NCBI RefSeq assembly: GCF_003182485.1
Contig: NZ_QGTX01000001.1
Coordinates: 4,550,001 to 4,614,000 of the forward strand
Direction of reading: 5' to 3'
Source: Geodermatophilus normandii
Lineage (GTDB): Bacteria > Actinomycetota > Actinomycetes > Mycobacteriales > Geodermatophilaceae
Length of the DNA stretch: 64,000 bases
Shown: piece by piece, positions 1-8,601 of the stretch
How positions within the stretch are numbered: the first letter of the stretch is position 1
Layout of the letters: every line of letters begins with the position of its first letter
Made by a program: the position numbers and the translations under genes
The notes under the pieces: generated by a model
Databases searched by the model: none
What the model was told of the DNA's origin: nothing
Seen by the model: only the letters and a program-made list of their open reading frames with translations

Positions 1-198
1 CCGATGGAACCGCTCACCGCCCGCGAGGAGGAGATCCTCGTGCCTGTCGCCCAGGGCCGCACCAACAGCGAGATCGCCAGCGAGCTCCACATCACCCCGA
101 GCACCGTCAAGGCCCACCTCGCCAGCCTCATGCGCAAGCTCGGCGCCCGGAACCGCGTCGAGGTCGCCATGTGGGCCCACGAGACCGGCCGCATCTGA
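1..198 (+). CDS. LuxR/NarL-type regulator, C-terminal HTH (5' partial)
   Basis: This is the C-terminal DNA-binding domain of a LuxR/NarL-family transcription regulator, cut by the left window edge. The visible part reads LTAREEEILVPVAQGRTNSEIA followed by ITPSTVKAHLASLMRKLGARN, the usual four-helix GerE/LuxR fold with the recognition helix around TPSTVKAHL. The first ATG at position 4 lies inside the domain and is unlikely to be the true start; a receiver or sensor domain should lie to the left. No promoter or partner gene is visible. It sits at the edge of an accessory region, so its target could be a neighbouring element gene, but that is a guess. Confidence 0.8.
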   Translation, partial: PMEPLTAREEEILVPVAQGRTNSEIASELHITPSTVKAHLASLMRKLGARNRVEVAMWAHETGRI

Positions 199-272
199 CG
201 CCGCACAGGGTCCCGCCGCCGTTCGTCGCAACGCCCCACAGCGTCACGAAGTGGCCTGTAGCCCGTACGGGA

Positions 273-398
273 TCATCGCCATCCAGGGTGCCTTCGCGGT
301 CTGGACTCGCCGGTCTTCAGCAGGCTCCTGGCGATGTAGCTCGTGAGGTTGCGGAGGCCGAGGGCTGAGCCGCGCAGGTCTTCCAGGCGCCGGTCAAT
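273..398 (-). pseudogene. ISL3-family transposase, C-terminal remnant
   Basis: About 41 codons on the minus strand read RLEDLRGSALGLRNLTSYIA, then end in SRPRRHPGWR and a stop. This matches, from memory, the conserved C-terminal end of actinobacterial ISL3-family transposases (pattern RLEHLRG-ALGFRNLTNYIARSLLE-GGFRP-LHP). The upstream residues that should carry the GPTEAING motif are scrambled and the DDE catalytic core is absent, so this is a dead scrap of an insertion sequence. No terminal inverted repeat is seen. The rest of positions 199-543 shows no gene. Confidence 0.55.
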
Positions 399-543
399 GG
401 AGGACGGCGTAGGCGGAGCCGAGCTGGTTCCGCAGCGGTCGGGGCGAGGGCATGCCAGGAGCGAGGCCTGGCAGCCAAGCAGGCTCACCTGCCCGGCTGA
501 CCGCTCGACGGAGCCGGCCTCACCGGTCGCGAGTCGCCGTCGC

Positions 544-3500
544 TCACGTACGCCGTCTCCCCACCTCGGTCCCGAGGAGCCTGGCGAGCTGGTCCCGGAC
601 CGTGCCGACGGCCTCGGCCCACCCCCGGACCCCTGGCCGCTCGACTCGCAGGATGCCCCAGATGCCCTGTTCGAGGGCCCACTTCAGGACACCGGTGCGG
701 TAGGCGTGGTCCCCGCTGCGGGTCGCGGTGAGCTCGATGTCGTGGACGGTGGCGGCGGTCAACCCGGACAGGGACCCGAGCCAGTCGACCGAGCGGCCGT
801 CGCGCACCCACGGCGCGGCCGGCCAGGCCAGCCCGTGCAGGGTGAAGGTGTGGTTGCGCGGCTTGTCGGCGGCGCCGACGAGCCGGAGCCAGAGCGTGTC
901 GCCCACGCGGGCGGCCCAGACCGGGGTCGGTGGCCGGGAGCGGGCCATGCCGGTCGGGTGGTGGACGACCGCGCTGCCGTAGCCGACCCCCTTCTGCCCC
1001 GAGTCCTCCGCCTCGACGTCGATCTCCACGTCGGGGACGGGCACCAGCGGGTTGCCGGCGACGAAGTGCCGCATGCCGTCCCGGACGAAGAGGACCTGCT
1101 CGTTGGCGAGCGTCTCCCCGCCTCTGCGCAGCAGCACGTGGGTGCCGGACCACCGTTCCGCCCCCGTCCTCGGGTGCACGGGCACGAGGTCGCGGGGCTC
1201 GACGACGACCGCGCCGACGAGCCCGTGGTGCGGGTGGTTGCGGACGTCGGCCGTGTCGTGCAGGTAGCAGACCTGTCCCATGGACCCCGCCGGCGCCAGC
1301 CCGTCGTCGGCGTACCACCAGTACTCGCGCCAGTTCGGCCCCGAGGCACCGTGGCGGTGGTCGGCCCGGTCGACGACGATCCCCGCCTGGGGGTCGGCCG
1401 CCATCTCGTGCCCGTGGTCGTCCCGCACCGCCAGGGGCGCGACCGTGCTGTCCCGGTTGAACCCGACGTGGGACCCGTCGTCGGAGACGACGTCGTAGCC
1501 GAGCAGGCAGGCGTGCAGGGAGACCCGGGGGCTCACGGTCCGCACCCGCTCGTCGAGCGGTACCCGCGGCGGGAGGAGCTCGGGCCCGAACCGCGGCAGG
1601 TAGGGGTCCACCTCGTCCTCGGGGAGGAGGACCTCGTTGAGCAGGGTGACCCTGATCCACTCGCCGGGGTGGGCACGGAGGACCAGCGGCTCCCCCGTGT
1701 CGTGCACACCGACGGCCCGCCGGTCGCCGCGCGCGGCGCCCGGCCCGGCCGCGACCGGCTCGCTTCGGTCGGCCCGCTGGTAGACGAGGCCCCAGGGGTC
1801 GGTGAGGGCCGTGCCGTCGTAGCGGATCTCGCGCCGCCGGGCGACGACGACGTAGTCGCGGACCGGGCCGGCGTACGTCCCGTCGGGTCGGCGGTGTGGC
1901 CGTGGCGGCACCGGCCGCTGGCGGAGGAGTGCATGGCGGTCCCCGTGCAGCGACCGCACGTCGGCGAGTCGGCCCACCGTCGGGGGCAGGGCCCGGATCA
2001 GGCCCCAGCAGCCCAGCCAGGTGTCGTCGATGGCGGCGAAGCGCCACAGGTGGTCCCCCGGGCCGTAGGACCGCTCGTCCCCGAGCGCCGGAACCTCGAC
2101 GGTGAAGGCCTCGGAGATGCCGATGGTCTGCTGGTCGACGAGGGTGGACTCCGGCACCAGCCAGTCCCTGCGCCAGCGCAGGCCGTGCAGCACGAAGCTG
2201 TGCTGCTCCTCGTGGGAACCCTGGACCAGCCGCAGGCGCAGCCGCTCCCCCGGGTAGGTGGAGATGACCGGGGTGGCGGGGTCGCCGTCCTCACGCCCCC
2301 ACTGCCCGTGCCGGTCCGCTCCGTCCGCGCGCGGCTGCGCCCGGTCGCCGGCCGGCTGCCCTGCCGCCGGGTCGTTGCGGTCCTCGTCCTCGCGGCTGCG
2401 GCTGCTGAACCACCGGGAGGGGTCCTCGCCGCGCTTGGTGAGCGGTTCGCAGCGGTAGTTGACGGCCATGGCGCCGGGATCGTCGTCCCCACCCAGTTCC
2501 CCGGGCGGGTTGAGCGGATCGCCGTGCTCGTCGAAGAGCGGCACGAAGTCGGCCACGGCCAGGCAGGCCTCCCGGAAGGCCGGGAACCGCCGGCCATCCG
2601 GGCCGGGTGCGATGACCGCCTGACTCCCGGTCCAGGCATCGGTGGGCGCGTCCGCCGCCGGGTCCCAGGTGTGCGGGGTGAGCCAGCGGGAGCCGTGCGG
2701 TTCGACGTTGAGGGCGGCGAACAAACCGTGTTTCTGCCGGTAGTTGGCCAGCAGGTGGTCGTGGAAGAAGCAAGGGCCGAACTCCTCGTCGACCACCCAC
2801 CGGTGGAACCCGACGTTGGGCGGGAGCTGGCGGGGTCCTGCCTCGGGCAGGCCGAGGACCGGGTCGTCGCAACTTGTCCCGGACAGGTAGTTCCACCCGG
2901 TCGAGGAGCCGTCGGCGGCCAGGACGTCGAACTTGGTCAGGTGCACGTGGAGGGCGCACTCGACCGGGAGCTGCGCGTGGTCGAAGGCATCCGGCGGCAG
3001 GCCCTGGAGACCATTGGTGAACCGGGACTCGAGGACGTCGCCCTGGTTGGCCCGGGTGTAGAGCGGCTCGATGGCGTCCGGCTCGGTGGGAGGTCCGGGA
3101 ACCGCCTGCGGTACGCCGTCGACGGTCGCGCCCTTGAGGACGTAGTGGTGCCCGTGCGGGTCGTGCCAGCCGTACGGGTTGTACCGCACCGGCTTCTCCC
3201 GTACCTCGATGTCGTGCTGCACGAGCCGGGTCCCCGGCAGCCCGGCCCGCTGGTTCCACGTCGCGGCCAGTGTGTCGAGGTCGATGAAGAAGGAACCCGG
3301 CTTGCCGGCGCACCCCGGATCGCCGGCGGCCTCCTCTGCGGCGCTGGCCCGGATGCCGTAGAGCAGGCGGCGGCGGCCGACCACGTGCTCGTCCTCCCAC
3401 GCCGGCGGGGGTGGCGCCTTCTGCGGGAAGGTGGCGTCGACGAACCAGGGGAAGCCCAACCGGTCGGCGTCGGGTGGACGGCCGGGCAGCGGCTGCAGCC

Positions 3501-5466
3501 CGGCGCACGGGGCGCCGTCCGGCAGCAGCCGGCGGCCGTCCACGAGCTGGTCGAAGCTGCGCCACAGCCCCCACATGCCGTGGTGGAAGTGGGGGTAGAG
3601 GTGGCAGTGCCAGATGATGTCGCCGACGGCGCGCTGCCGGCTGCCGGACCCGTAGAGCGGGTCGATGGTGATGGCCGTCTGCGGGCCGATGGTGATGGCG
3701 TCGAGCAGCTGTGAGCCGGCCGCCTCGCCGGGGAGGGCGGTGTCGGTGGCGACGGCGCGCCACTGGTGCACGTGCAGGTGGAAGACGTGGGTCTCCTTGA
3801 CCCCGCCGTGCACGAGGCGCACGCGCGCCGGGTCACCGGCGTAGGCGCGGACCACCGGGATGGCCGGGTCCCCGAACAGCCAGGAGCTGTGGTGCTGCTC
3901 CTCCCCGGCGACGTACTCCAGCCAGCGGCCGTCGCGCCGGGCGGTGCGGAAGACCTCGCCGAGTTCCGTGTCGTACTCGACGCCGACGGCCTGCAGGTCG
4001 ACCCCCGTGTCGCTGAGGCGGCCCGGGGTCGGCTGCTCGGCGAGCCGGCGCATCCGGTGAGGCAGCCGGTTGGGCATGGGCTCGGCCCGGTAGGAGATCG
4101 GCATCACGGTGTGGTCGACGTCGCCCACGTGGAAGGCGCTGTGCACCTCCGGCTCGTCGTGGAAGAAGATCGTGAACTCCCGGTGGCTGACCAGGGTGGT
4201 GTGCAGGTCGACGTACTCGTCCGCCGCGAGCGCCTGCTCCCCGGGGACGCGGATGTCCACGTCGAGCCCGTCCCCGTAGGGCGACCGGGTCAGGTCCTCA
4301 CCCGTCTCGGGGTCGTGCCAGCGGACACCCGGCGGCTCCACCACGAGGGCCCCGAAGAGTCCGTGCGCGTTGGTGCCGGCCTGGGTCCCGCGCAGGTCGG
4401 CCAGGTCGTTGAAGTACCAGACGCCCTGCCGGCCGGCGTTCCAGAGGAAGGTCCGGCACCCGCCGGGGCGCACCGTGCTGGGGTCGTTGACCCCCACCGC
4501 GGCCCCGTCGTCGTGCCGGACACCGCGGGCGAGGCCGGTGGAGATGCCGTCGCCCTGCAGGTGCAGGCCCACCCGGCGCCCGCGGACGGAGTTCTGCAGC
4601 CGGATGCGCACGGTCTCGCCCTCGTGGGCACGGAGGACCAGCGGCCGGACCAGCGGAACCGGCTTCATCGGGTTGAACCGGGTGTAGCGCCGCACCCGGT
4701 CCTGCTCGTCGAGGAGTTCCCGGTCCGCGCCGGCGGCGCGGGCGCGCCGCCAGTCGTCGTCGGCGTGGTCGTTGAGCAGCAGCCGCCGCACGCGCTCCGC
4801 CGGCAGCCCGCTGGCGGCCGACAGGCGGTCGGCGTCGAAGCGGCGGAGGGGGTCGGCCTCGACCCGCTCGAACCACGCCTCGATCCCCCGCCGGCCGTTC
4901 TCGAGGGCCAGCCGCCAGCGCTTGAGCAGGTCGGCGACGTCGGGCCGGCCGGTCTCCGGGTCGACCGGCAGGGCACGAACCTGCCCGTCGGTGAGCAGGT
5001 CCAGCAGCGTGGCGATGCGGTCGACGAGCCCCCGCACGTGGCGCTCGATGCTCTGCACCCGCGGCGAGGCGCCCCGGCGCGGGCCCTCGTCACCGTCGGG
5101 GGCGGCGCGGGATCGGCCCTGGTGGACCCGGAGCTCCTGCAGCACCTCCCGGTCGATCAGCGCGTCCTCGGCCGTCTCCTCGTACTCCTCGTCCAGCGTC
5201 CGGGCCACCCGCCGGTCGTCGTGTCGGTGCCCGAGGACGGTCTCCTCGTAGCGCCGCAGGTCGTCGACGAGCACCTGGATGCGCTGCGTGCGCAGGTGCA
5301 GTCGCGGGAGGTATCCGTCCTCGTCCTCCCAGCGCGCCCGGACCCAGTCCAGCAGCGGCCGGTGCGCCTCGAGGGCGTAGAGCAACCCGTTCGGGTCGTG
5401 GTCCCCGTCGACGTTGTAGACGATCGGCATCGACGTCGCGACGACGTCGTACGAGCGGGAAGCCAT
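544..5466 (-). CDS. Giant six-cupredoxin multicopper oxidase-like protein
   Basis: A protein of about 1640 residues. The ATG at 5466 follows GAGGTG by six bases and is preferred to the GTG at 5475. Residues 1-230 are charged and probably helical. Three cupredoxin pairs follow. Pair 1 carries HVFHLHVHQW (near residue 560; HxxHxH) and HCHLYPHFHHGM (near 620; a perfect HCHxxxHxxxxM type-1 copper motif) but lacks the first two MCO motifs. Pair 2 supplies LHVHL (near 838) and FFHDH (near 900). Pair 3 keeps the fold (RNHTFTLHG, CYLHD) but has lost most ligands. The active site may therefore form between pairs in permuted order, as I recall for the manganese oxidases MnxG and MofA. No signal peptide is obvious. 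It is the last gene of an operon with DUF2182 and DUF1326. Likely a metal (Cu or Mn) oxidase; the substrate is unknown. Confidence 0.8.
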   Translation of the reverse strand: MASRSYDVVATSMPIVYNVDGDHDPNGLLYALEAHRPLLDWVRARWEDEDGYLPRLHLRTQRIQVLVDDLRRYEETVLGHRHDDRRVARTLDEEYEETAEDALIDREVLQELRVHQGRSRAAPDGDEGPRRGASPRVQSIERHVRGLVDRIATLLDLLTDGQVRALPVDPETGRPDVADLLKRWRLALENGRRGIEAWFERVEADPLRRFDADRLSAASGLPAERVRRLLLNDHADDDWRRARAAGADRELLDEQDRVRRYTRFNPMKPVPLVRPLVLRAHEGETVRIRLQNSVRGRRVGLHLQGDGISTGLARGVRHDDGAAVGVNDPSTVRPGGCRTFLWNAGRQGVWYFNDLADLRGTQAGTNAHGLFGALVVEPPGVRWHDPETGEDLTRSPYGDGLDVDIRVPGEQALAADEYVDLHTTLVSHREFTIFFHDEPEVHSAFHVGDVDHTVMPISYRAEPMPNRLPHRMRRLAEQPTPGRLSDTGVDLQAVGVEYDTELGEVFRTARRDGRWLEYVAGEEQHHSSWLFGDPAIPVVRAYAGDPARVRLVHGGVKETHVFHLHVHQWRAVATDTALPGEAAGSQLLDAITIGPQTAITIDPLYGSGSRQRAVGDIIWHCHLYPHFHHGMWGLWRSFDQLVDGRRLLPDGAPCAGLQPLPGRPPDADRLGFPWFVDATFPQKAPPPPAWEDEHVVGRRRLLYGIRASAAEEAAGDPGCAGKPGSFFIDLDTLAATWNQRAGLPGTRLVQHDIEVREKPVRYNPYGWHDPHGHHYVLKGATVDGVPQAVPGPPTEPDAIEPLYTRANQGDVLESRFTNGLQGLPPDAFDHAQLPVECALHVHLTKFDVLAADGSSTGWNYLSGTSCDDPVLGLPEAGPRQLPPNVGFHRWVVDEEFGPCFFHDHLLANYRQKHGLFAALNVEPHGSRWLTPHTWDPAADAPTDAWTGSQAVIAPGPDGRRFPAFREACLAVADFVPLFDEHGDPLNPPGELGGDDDPGAMAVNYRCEPLTKRGEDPSRWFSSRSREDEDRNDPAAGQPAGDRAQPRADGADRHGQWGREDGDPATPVISTYPGERLRLRLVQGSHEEQHSFVLHGLRWRRDWLVPESTLVDQQTIGISEAFTVEVPALGDERSYGPGDHLWRFAAIDDTWLGCWGLIRALPPTVGRLADVRSLHGDRHALLRQRPVPPRPHRRPDGTYAGPVRDYVVVARRREIRYDGTALTDPWGLVYQRADRSEPVAAGPGAARGDRRAVGVHDTGEPLVLRAHPGEWIRVTLLNEVLLPEDEVDPYLPRFGPELLPPRVPLDERVRTVSPRVSLHACLLGYDVVSDDGSHVGFNRDSTVAPLAVRDDHGHEMAADPQAGIVVDRADHRHGASGPNWREYWWYADDGLAPAGSMGQVCYLHDTADVRNHPHHGLVGAVVVEPRDLVPVHPRTGAERWSGTHVLLRRGGETLANEQVLFVRDGMRHFVAGNPLVPVPDVEIDVEAEDSGQKGVGYGSAVVHHPTGMARSRPPTPVWAARVGDTLWLRLVGAADKPRNHTFTLHGLAWPAAPWVRDGRSVDWLGSLSGLTAATVHDIELTATRSGDHAYRTGVLKWALEQGIWGILRVERPGVRGWAEAVGTVRDQLARLLGTEVGRRRT

Positions 5467-5503
5467 GACCAGCACCTCGATCGGAGCAGGAGAACCGGGA
5501 CGG

Positions 5504-6301
5504 TCAGGACGCGGTGCTGAGGAGCACCAGGCCCAGGAGGACGGCGGCCACGCCGGTCGGGCGGACGAGCCGGAGGCCCGTGCGGGTGGTGCGCTCGGCG
5601 GCCATGACGACGGCCAGCGGCACCATGGTCGCGAGGTGGGCCGTTCCCCCCGCGAGGCACACGGCCATCAGCGCCCAGCAGCACCCCACGCAGGACGCGC
5701 CGTAGGCGACACCGATGGTGGCGGCCTCGACCGCCGGCCGGCGCTCGCCGTGCCAGTGAGCGACCGCGAAGGTGCGCGGACTGCGGCAGGCGGTGAGGCA
5801 CCGGCGCTTGAGCGGGGAGAGCTGAAAGGCACCGGCGAGGACCAAGACCCCACCGACGAGAACCTGGGGAGCGGGTCGCCACGCCTCTGCCGCCACGGCC
5901 GAGAACAGGGCCTCGCCGGCCACGAACAGCACGCCGACGGCCATCCACACGGCGATGAACGCGCCGGCCCCGGACGCGACCAGCAGGTGCTGGGTGCGGT
6001 GCCGGGCTGCCAGTCGCTGCAGCATCCGTAGGAGAGGCAACGCAGGGGGCAGCATCATGGCCACGACCATGAGCCCCCACCCGGCCAGTGCCGCCGACGG
6101 CGACCAGCCGGCCCCCGGCGACCAGGAGTGCCCTCCGTGCACGTGCCCCCGGTGCCCGGCACCGTTCCACTGGTCGATCAGGTACAACGCGAGCCAGGCG
6201 CCGCCGGCAGCCACCAGGACACCGACGGGCAGCACCGGCCGTTCGGTCCAGGGCGAGCGCCCCGTACGACCGGGCACGGGATGTGTCGCGGCCATGCTCA
6301 T
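5504..6301 (-). CDS. DUF2182 integral membrane metal-binding-type protein
   Basis: About 265 residues. The N-terminus is short and His-rich (GHRGHVHGGHSW), followed by several hydrophobic helices. Characteristic family segments are GLMVVAMMLPPALPL, LSPLKRRCLTACRSP and GASCVGCCWALMA, whose Met, Cys and His residues suggest metal handling in the membrane. The start ATG overlaps the rebuilt stop of the upstream DUF1326 gene (ATGA), so the two are probably translationally coupled. The multicopper oxidase gene starts 37 bases downstream. DUF1326-DUF2182 pairs are common in bacteria; their reaction is not established. Given the oxidase partner, a role in copper or another metal at the membrane is a fair inference. 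Confidence 0.82.
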   Translation of the reverse strand: MSMAATHPVPGRTGRSPWTERPVLPVGVLVAAGGAWLALYLIDQWNGAGHRGHVHGGHSWSPGAGWSPSAALAGWGLMVVAMMLPPALPLLRMLQRLAARHRTQHLLVASGAGAFIAVWMAVGVLFVAGEALFSAVAAEAWRPAPQVLVGGVLVLAGAFQLSPLKRRCLTACRSPRTFAVAHWHGERRPAVEAATIGVAYGASCVGCCWALMAVCLAGGTAHLATMVPLAVVMAAERTTRTGLRLVRPTGVAAVLLGLVLLSTAS

Positions 6302-7124
6302 CCCGGCCCGGTGCCGGACTCGGCGCGGTCGGCGGGACCCGAGTAGCGGAACCTGCCTCGCATGGCGGACCGGCGCTCGGCGTCCACATAGCCGGCCGGT
6401 AGCGCCGGGAGGTTCAGCCGGAAACGGGTCGCGGTCATCGCGGTCACCGATCCGACCGCGGCGAGCTCCTTGTGCAGGGCCGTGCGGTTCAGGGAGAGCG
6501 GTGCAGCTCCGGACGTTGCACCGTCTTCCTCGCCATCGGACGCGGTTGCCGCGCCGGCCGGGAGATCGAAGACGAGGTCCGTCCCGTCCGCCTCGAAGGT
6601 CGGCGTGTCGCTCGTCGTGGACTCGGTGGGGTGTCGGGCGTCGTCGACCCCTCGCTTCTCGTGGACCCGGATGCACCAGCGGCCGTCCTTCCCCCGGCCC
6701 CCTCACCCTCGACCCGGATCTCCGCCGGGGACACCGACAGCACCGCTCCCATCACCTCGGACAGATCCGCCAGGGGTCCCCGGGGCGCACCGAACGCCCG
6801 CTCGAGGGCGTCGTAGGCGTCCTCCCGGTGGACGACGTCGTCCACGTCGACGAAGAGCACGGAGTAGCGCCCCCCGTCGGGGTCGCGTCGCCGGCCGTTG
6901 TGGGTGGAGATGCTGACGACACGGGCCCCTCCGACATCGACGAGGCCATCGACACCGCTGACCCGGCCGTGGTCGATCACCCAGGCGAACAGACCTGTGC
7001 AGTGGTCGTCATCGGGGTCGTCGTCGACCCAGCAGGGACAGAGCGACTCGCAATCGCAGGTCTCGATGAACCATCCCTCGAGCACATCCGTATGCAGCTG
7101 GGTCCCGGAACCGGTGGTGGTCAT
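6298..7124 (-). CDS. DUF1326 protein, interrupted by a one-base frameshift
   Basis: The N-terminal part (from ATG 7124) carries the DUF1326 hallmark ETCDCESLCPCW, then HCTGLFAWVIDHG and RYSVLFVDVDDV. After residue 140 the frame derails at two C5 runs (6691-6695 and 6698-6702 on the plus strand). Adding one base restores a sensible reading: GKDGRWCIRVHEKRGV, FEADGTDLVFDLPAG, MTATRFRLNLPALPAGYVDA, ending at a TGA (6298-6300) that overlaps the DUF2182 ATG. The restored length is about 275 residues. The continuing codon bias and the ATGA coupling argue that the gene was recently intact, or is intact and the sequence has an error. The Cys cluster CxCxxxCxC suggests metal binding. Without the fix the product is 211 residues with a nonsense tail. 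Confidence 0.8.
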
Positions 7125-7414
7125 CTGCTGCGCCCATCCCCTTGCCCCATGGCCACCGCAGCACCGAGAGATCGGATCCTGCGCGGCGTTCCCTACCGGG
7201 GTCGCGGAGTCGCTGGCCCGTGACCTGGAGCATCGGGCCGGGCCGTCACCGCTCCGTCACCACCTGTTCGTCATCGACGAACTCCGCCTGCTGATCGCCT
7301 GCGCCCGCACCGCCGTGGAGCGCGGACACGGAGCCCGCCACTGAGGCAATCGGAAGGCACGAATGCCGCCCTTCGAGCCCCTGACCGGGAACGGCATCGC
7401 TCAGAGGATCAGGC
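7125..7414. other. Gene-free stretch upstream of the DUF1326 operon
   Basis: No convincing gene is seen. A short plus-strand open stretch ending at 7344 (ending LLIACARTAVERGHGARH) has no recognisable family and no good start. The promoter of the minus-strand operon should lie here, but I could not fix its boxes; the DUF1326 start is preceded by a weak purine stretch. Confidence 0.4.
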
Positions 7415-7455
7415 CTTCCACGCTGGCCATGCCGGTTCGATCCCGGTCACCCGCT
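7415..7455 (+). other. Orphan 3' half of tRNA-Gly(UCC): probable attachment site
   Basis: The sequence matches the 3' half of a tRNA-Gly(UCC): anticodon loop cttccac (7415-7421), 3' anticodon stem gctgg, a four-base variable loop, T arm gccgg-ttcgatc-ccggt (7431-7447), acceptor strand cacccgc (7448-7454) and discriminator T. The layout matches actinobacterial tRNA-Gly(UCC). The 5' half is missing: no gcgggtg acceptor strand or D arm lies upstream, and the 5' anticodon stem is mispaired. Elements that integrate into tRNA genes leave such a duplicated 3' end at their far border, so the element would lie to the left (1-7414 and beyond) and the intact tRNA outside this window. Confidence 0.7.
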
Positions 7456-7685
7456 CTCCGCGTTCCGTGATCCGACCGGGCTGTCGGCCGCGACGTCGCG
7501 GGCGCGTCGAGGACCGTCACGAGTCGTCACGTCCTTGCCACGGCCCGGCGGACCACGCCGCCCGACGGCTGTGAGCGGTGACCGGCCGACCGCTCGAGCG
7601 GCGCGGTGCTGGTCCTGAGCCGGGCGGCGAGCCAGGCTGGTCGGCGCGGAGGACGTGGACGGAGCCGGGCAGCCGGAGGTGGGCC

Positions 7686-8579
7686 GTGCCGCGCGTGGCG
7701 ATCGTGACCGGTGGGACCTCGGGGATCGGACGGGCGCTGAGCGCGGCCCTGGTGCGCCGGGGCGACCGGGTCGTCCTCACGGGCACCGAGGACGCGGCCG
7801 CGGTGCAGGTCGCGGAGCAGCTCACCGCGAGCGGACCGGGCGCGGCCTCGGCAGCCGCCCTGGACGTGCGTGACGCGGCGGCGGTCGATGCCCTCGTGGC
7901 GGACACCGCAGCGCGGTACGGCCGGCTGGACCTGCTGTTCAACAACGCCGGCGTGGGCATCGGCGGCCCCGTCGAGGAGTTGTCCCTGGCCCACTGGGAC
8001 AGGGCCGTCGACGTCAACCTGCGGGGCGTGGTGCACGGCGTGCGCGCCGCCTACCCGGTGATGGTGCGGCAGGGACACGGGCACATCGTCAACACCGCGT
8101 CCGCGGCCGGGCTCCTGCCGAACCCCGGGTTCGCTCCCTACGCGATGACGAAGTGGGGGGTGGTCGGGCTCTCGTTGGCCCTGCGCGGGGAGGCCGCTCA
8201 CCGTGGCGTGCGCGTGTCCGTGGTCTGCCCCGGTGGCGTGGACACCCCGATGCTGGACAAGGGGATGCCCCCGGATCTCCCGCGGGTCCCCACCGTGGAG
8301 GCGCTCGACGCCCGCACGGTGATCACGAAGCTGAGCGGGGGCCGCCTGTACGACCCCGGTGCTCTGGCCGCCGACGTCCTGCGCGGGGTGGACCGGGACC
8401 GGGCGATCATCGTCGCCCCTCGGCAGGCGCGGGTCGCGTGGCGGCTGATGCGCCTGTCGCCGTCGCTGTTCATGCGTCTGGCACGGCTGGTGGCCGCCCG
8501 CGACGCCGACCTCCGGTCGGCCACCGGCGGAGCGGTGCCTCCGTCGGAGCCCCTCGGGAGCACGCCCTCGACGGACTGA
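7686..8579 (+). CDS. Short-chain dehydrogenase/reductase (SDR)
   Basis: A classical SDR of 297 residues. The GTG at 7686 is chosen because it follows GGAGGTGG at good spacing and puts the Rossmann motif TGGTSGIG at residues 7-14; longer starts add a low-complexity tail. Other motifs are NNAGVG (residues 85-90) and the YxxxK pair YAMTK, with the catalytic Ser in NTASAAG. The C-terminal extension (about residues 240-297) is typical of membrane-near SDRs acting on lipid or steroid-like substrates, but the substrate cannot be read from sequence. It is a single gene convergent with the M55 peptidase. It is the first gene right of the tRNA-Gly scar, so probably the first chromosomal gene beyond the island. 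Confidence 0.85.
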   Translation: MPRVAIVTGGTSGIGRALSAALVRRGDRVVLTGTEDAAAVQVAEQLTASGPGAASAAALDVRDAAAVDALVADTAARYGRLDLLFNNAGVGIGGPVEELSLAHWDRAVDVNLRGVVHGVRAAYPVMVRQGHGHIVNTASAAGLLPNPGFAPYAMTKWGVVGLSLALRGEAAHRGVRVSVVCPGGVDTPMLDKGMPPDLPRVPTVEALDARTVITKLSGGRLYDPGALAADVLRGVDRDRAIIVAPRQARVAWRLMRLSPSLFMRLARLVAARDADLRSATGGAVPPSEPLGSTPSTD

Positions 8580-8601
8580 CGTCCCGTGGCGCGGCACCGT
8601 C

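Noticed and set aside
343..3714. A 1123-codon plus-strand open frame
   Set aside because: It lies antisense to the multicopper oxidase, and its Pro/Arg/Gly/Val-rich translation has no family motifs. Long antisense frames are expected in such GC-rich DNA.
6685..6705. Programmed frameshift in the DUF1326 gene
   Set aside because: The tract lacks a convincing slippery heptamer with a downstream pseudoknot, and three other genes in the window show the same single-base loss, so error is simpler.
7380..7460. A complete tRNA gene at the tRNA-Gly segment
   Set aside because: No 5' acceptor strand or D arm is present and the 5' anticodon stem is mispaired; only the 3' half is recognisable.
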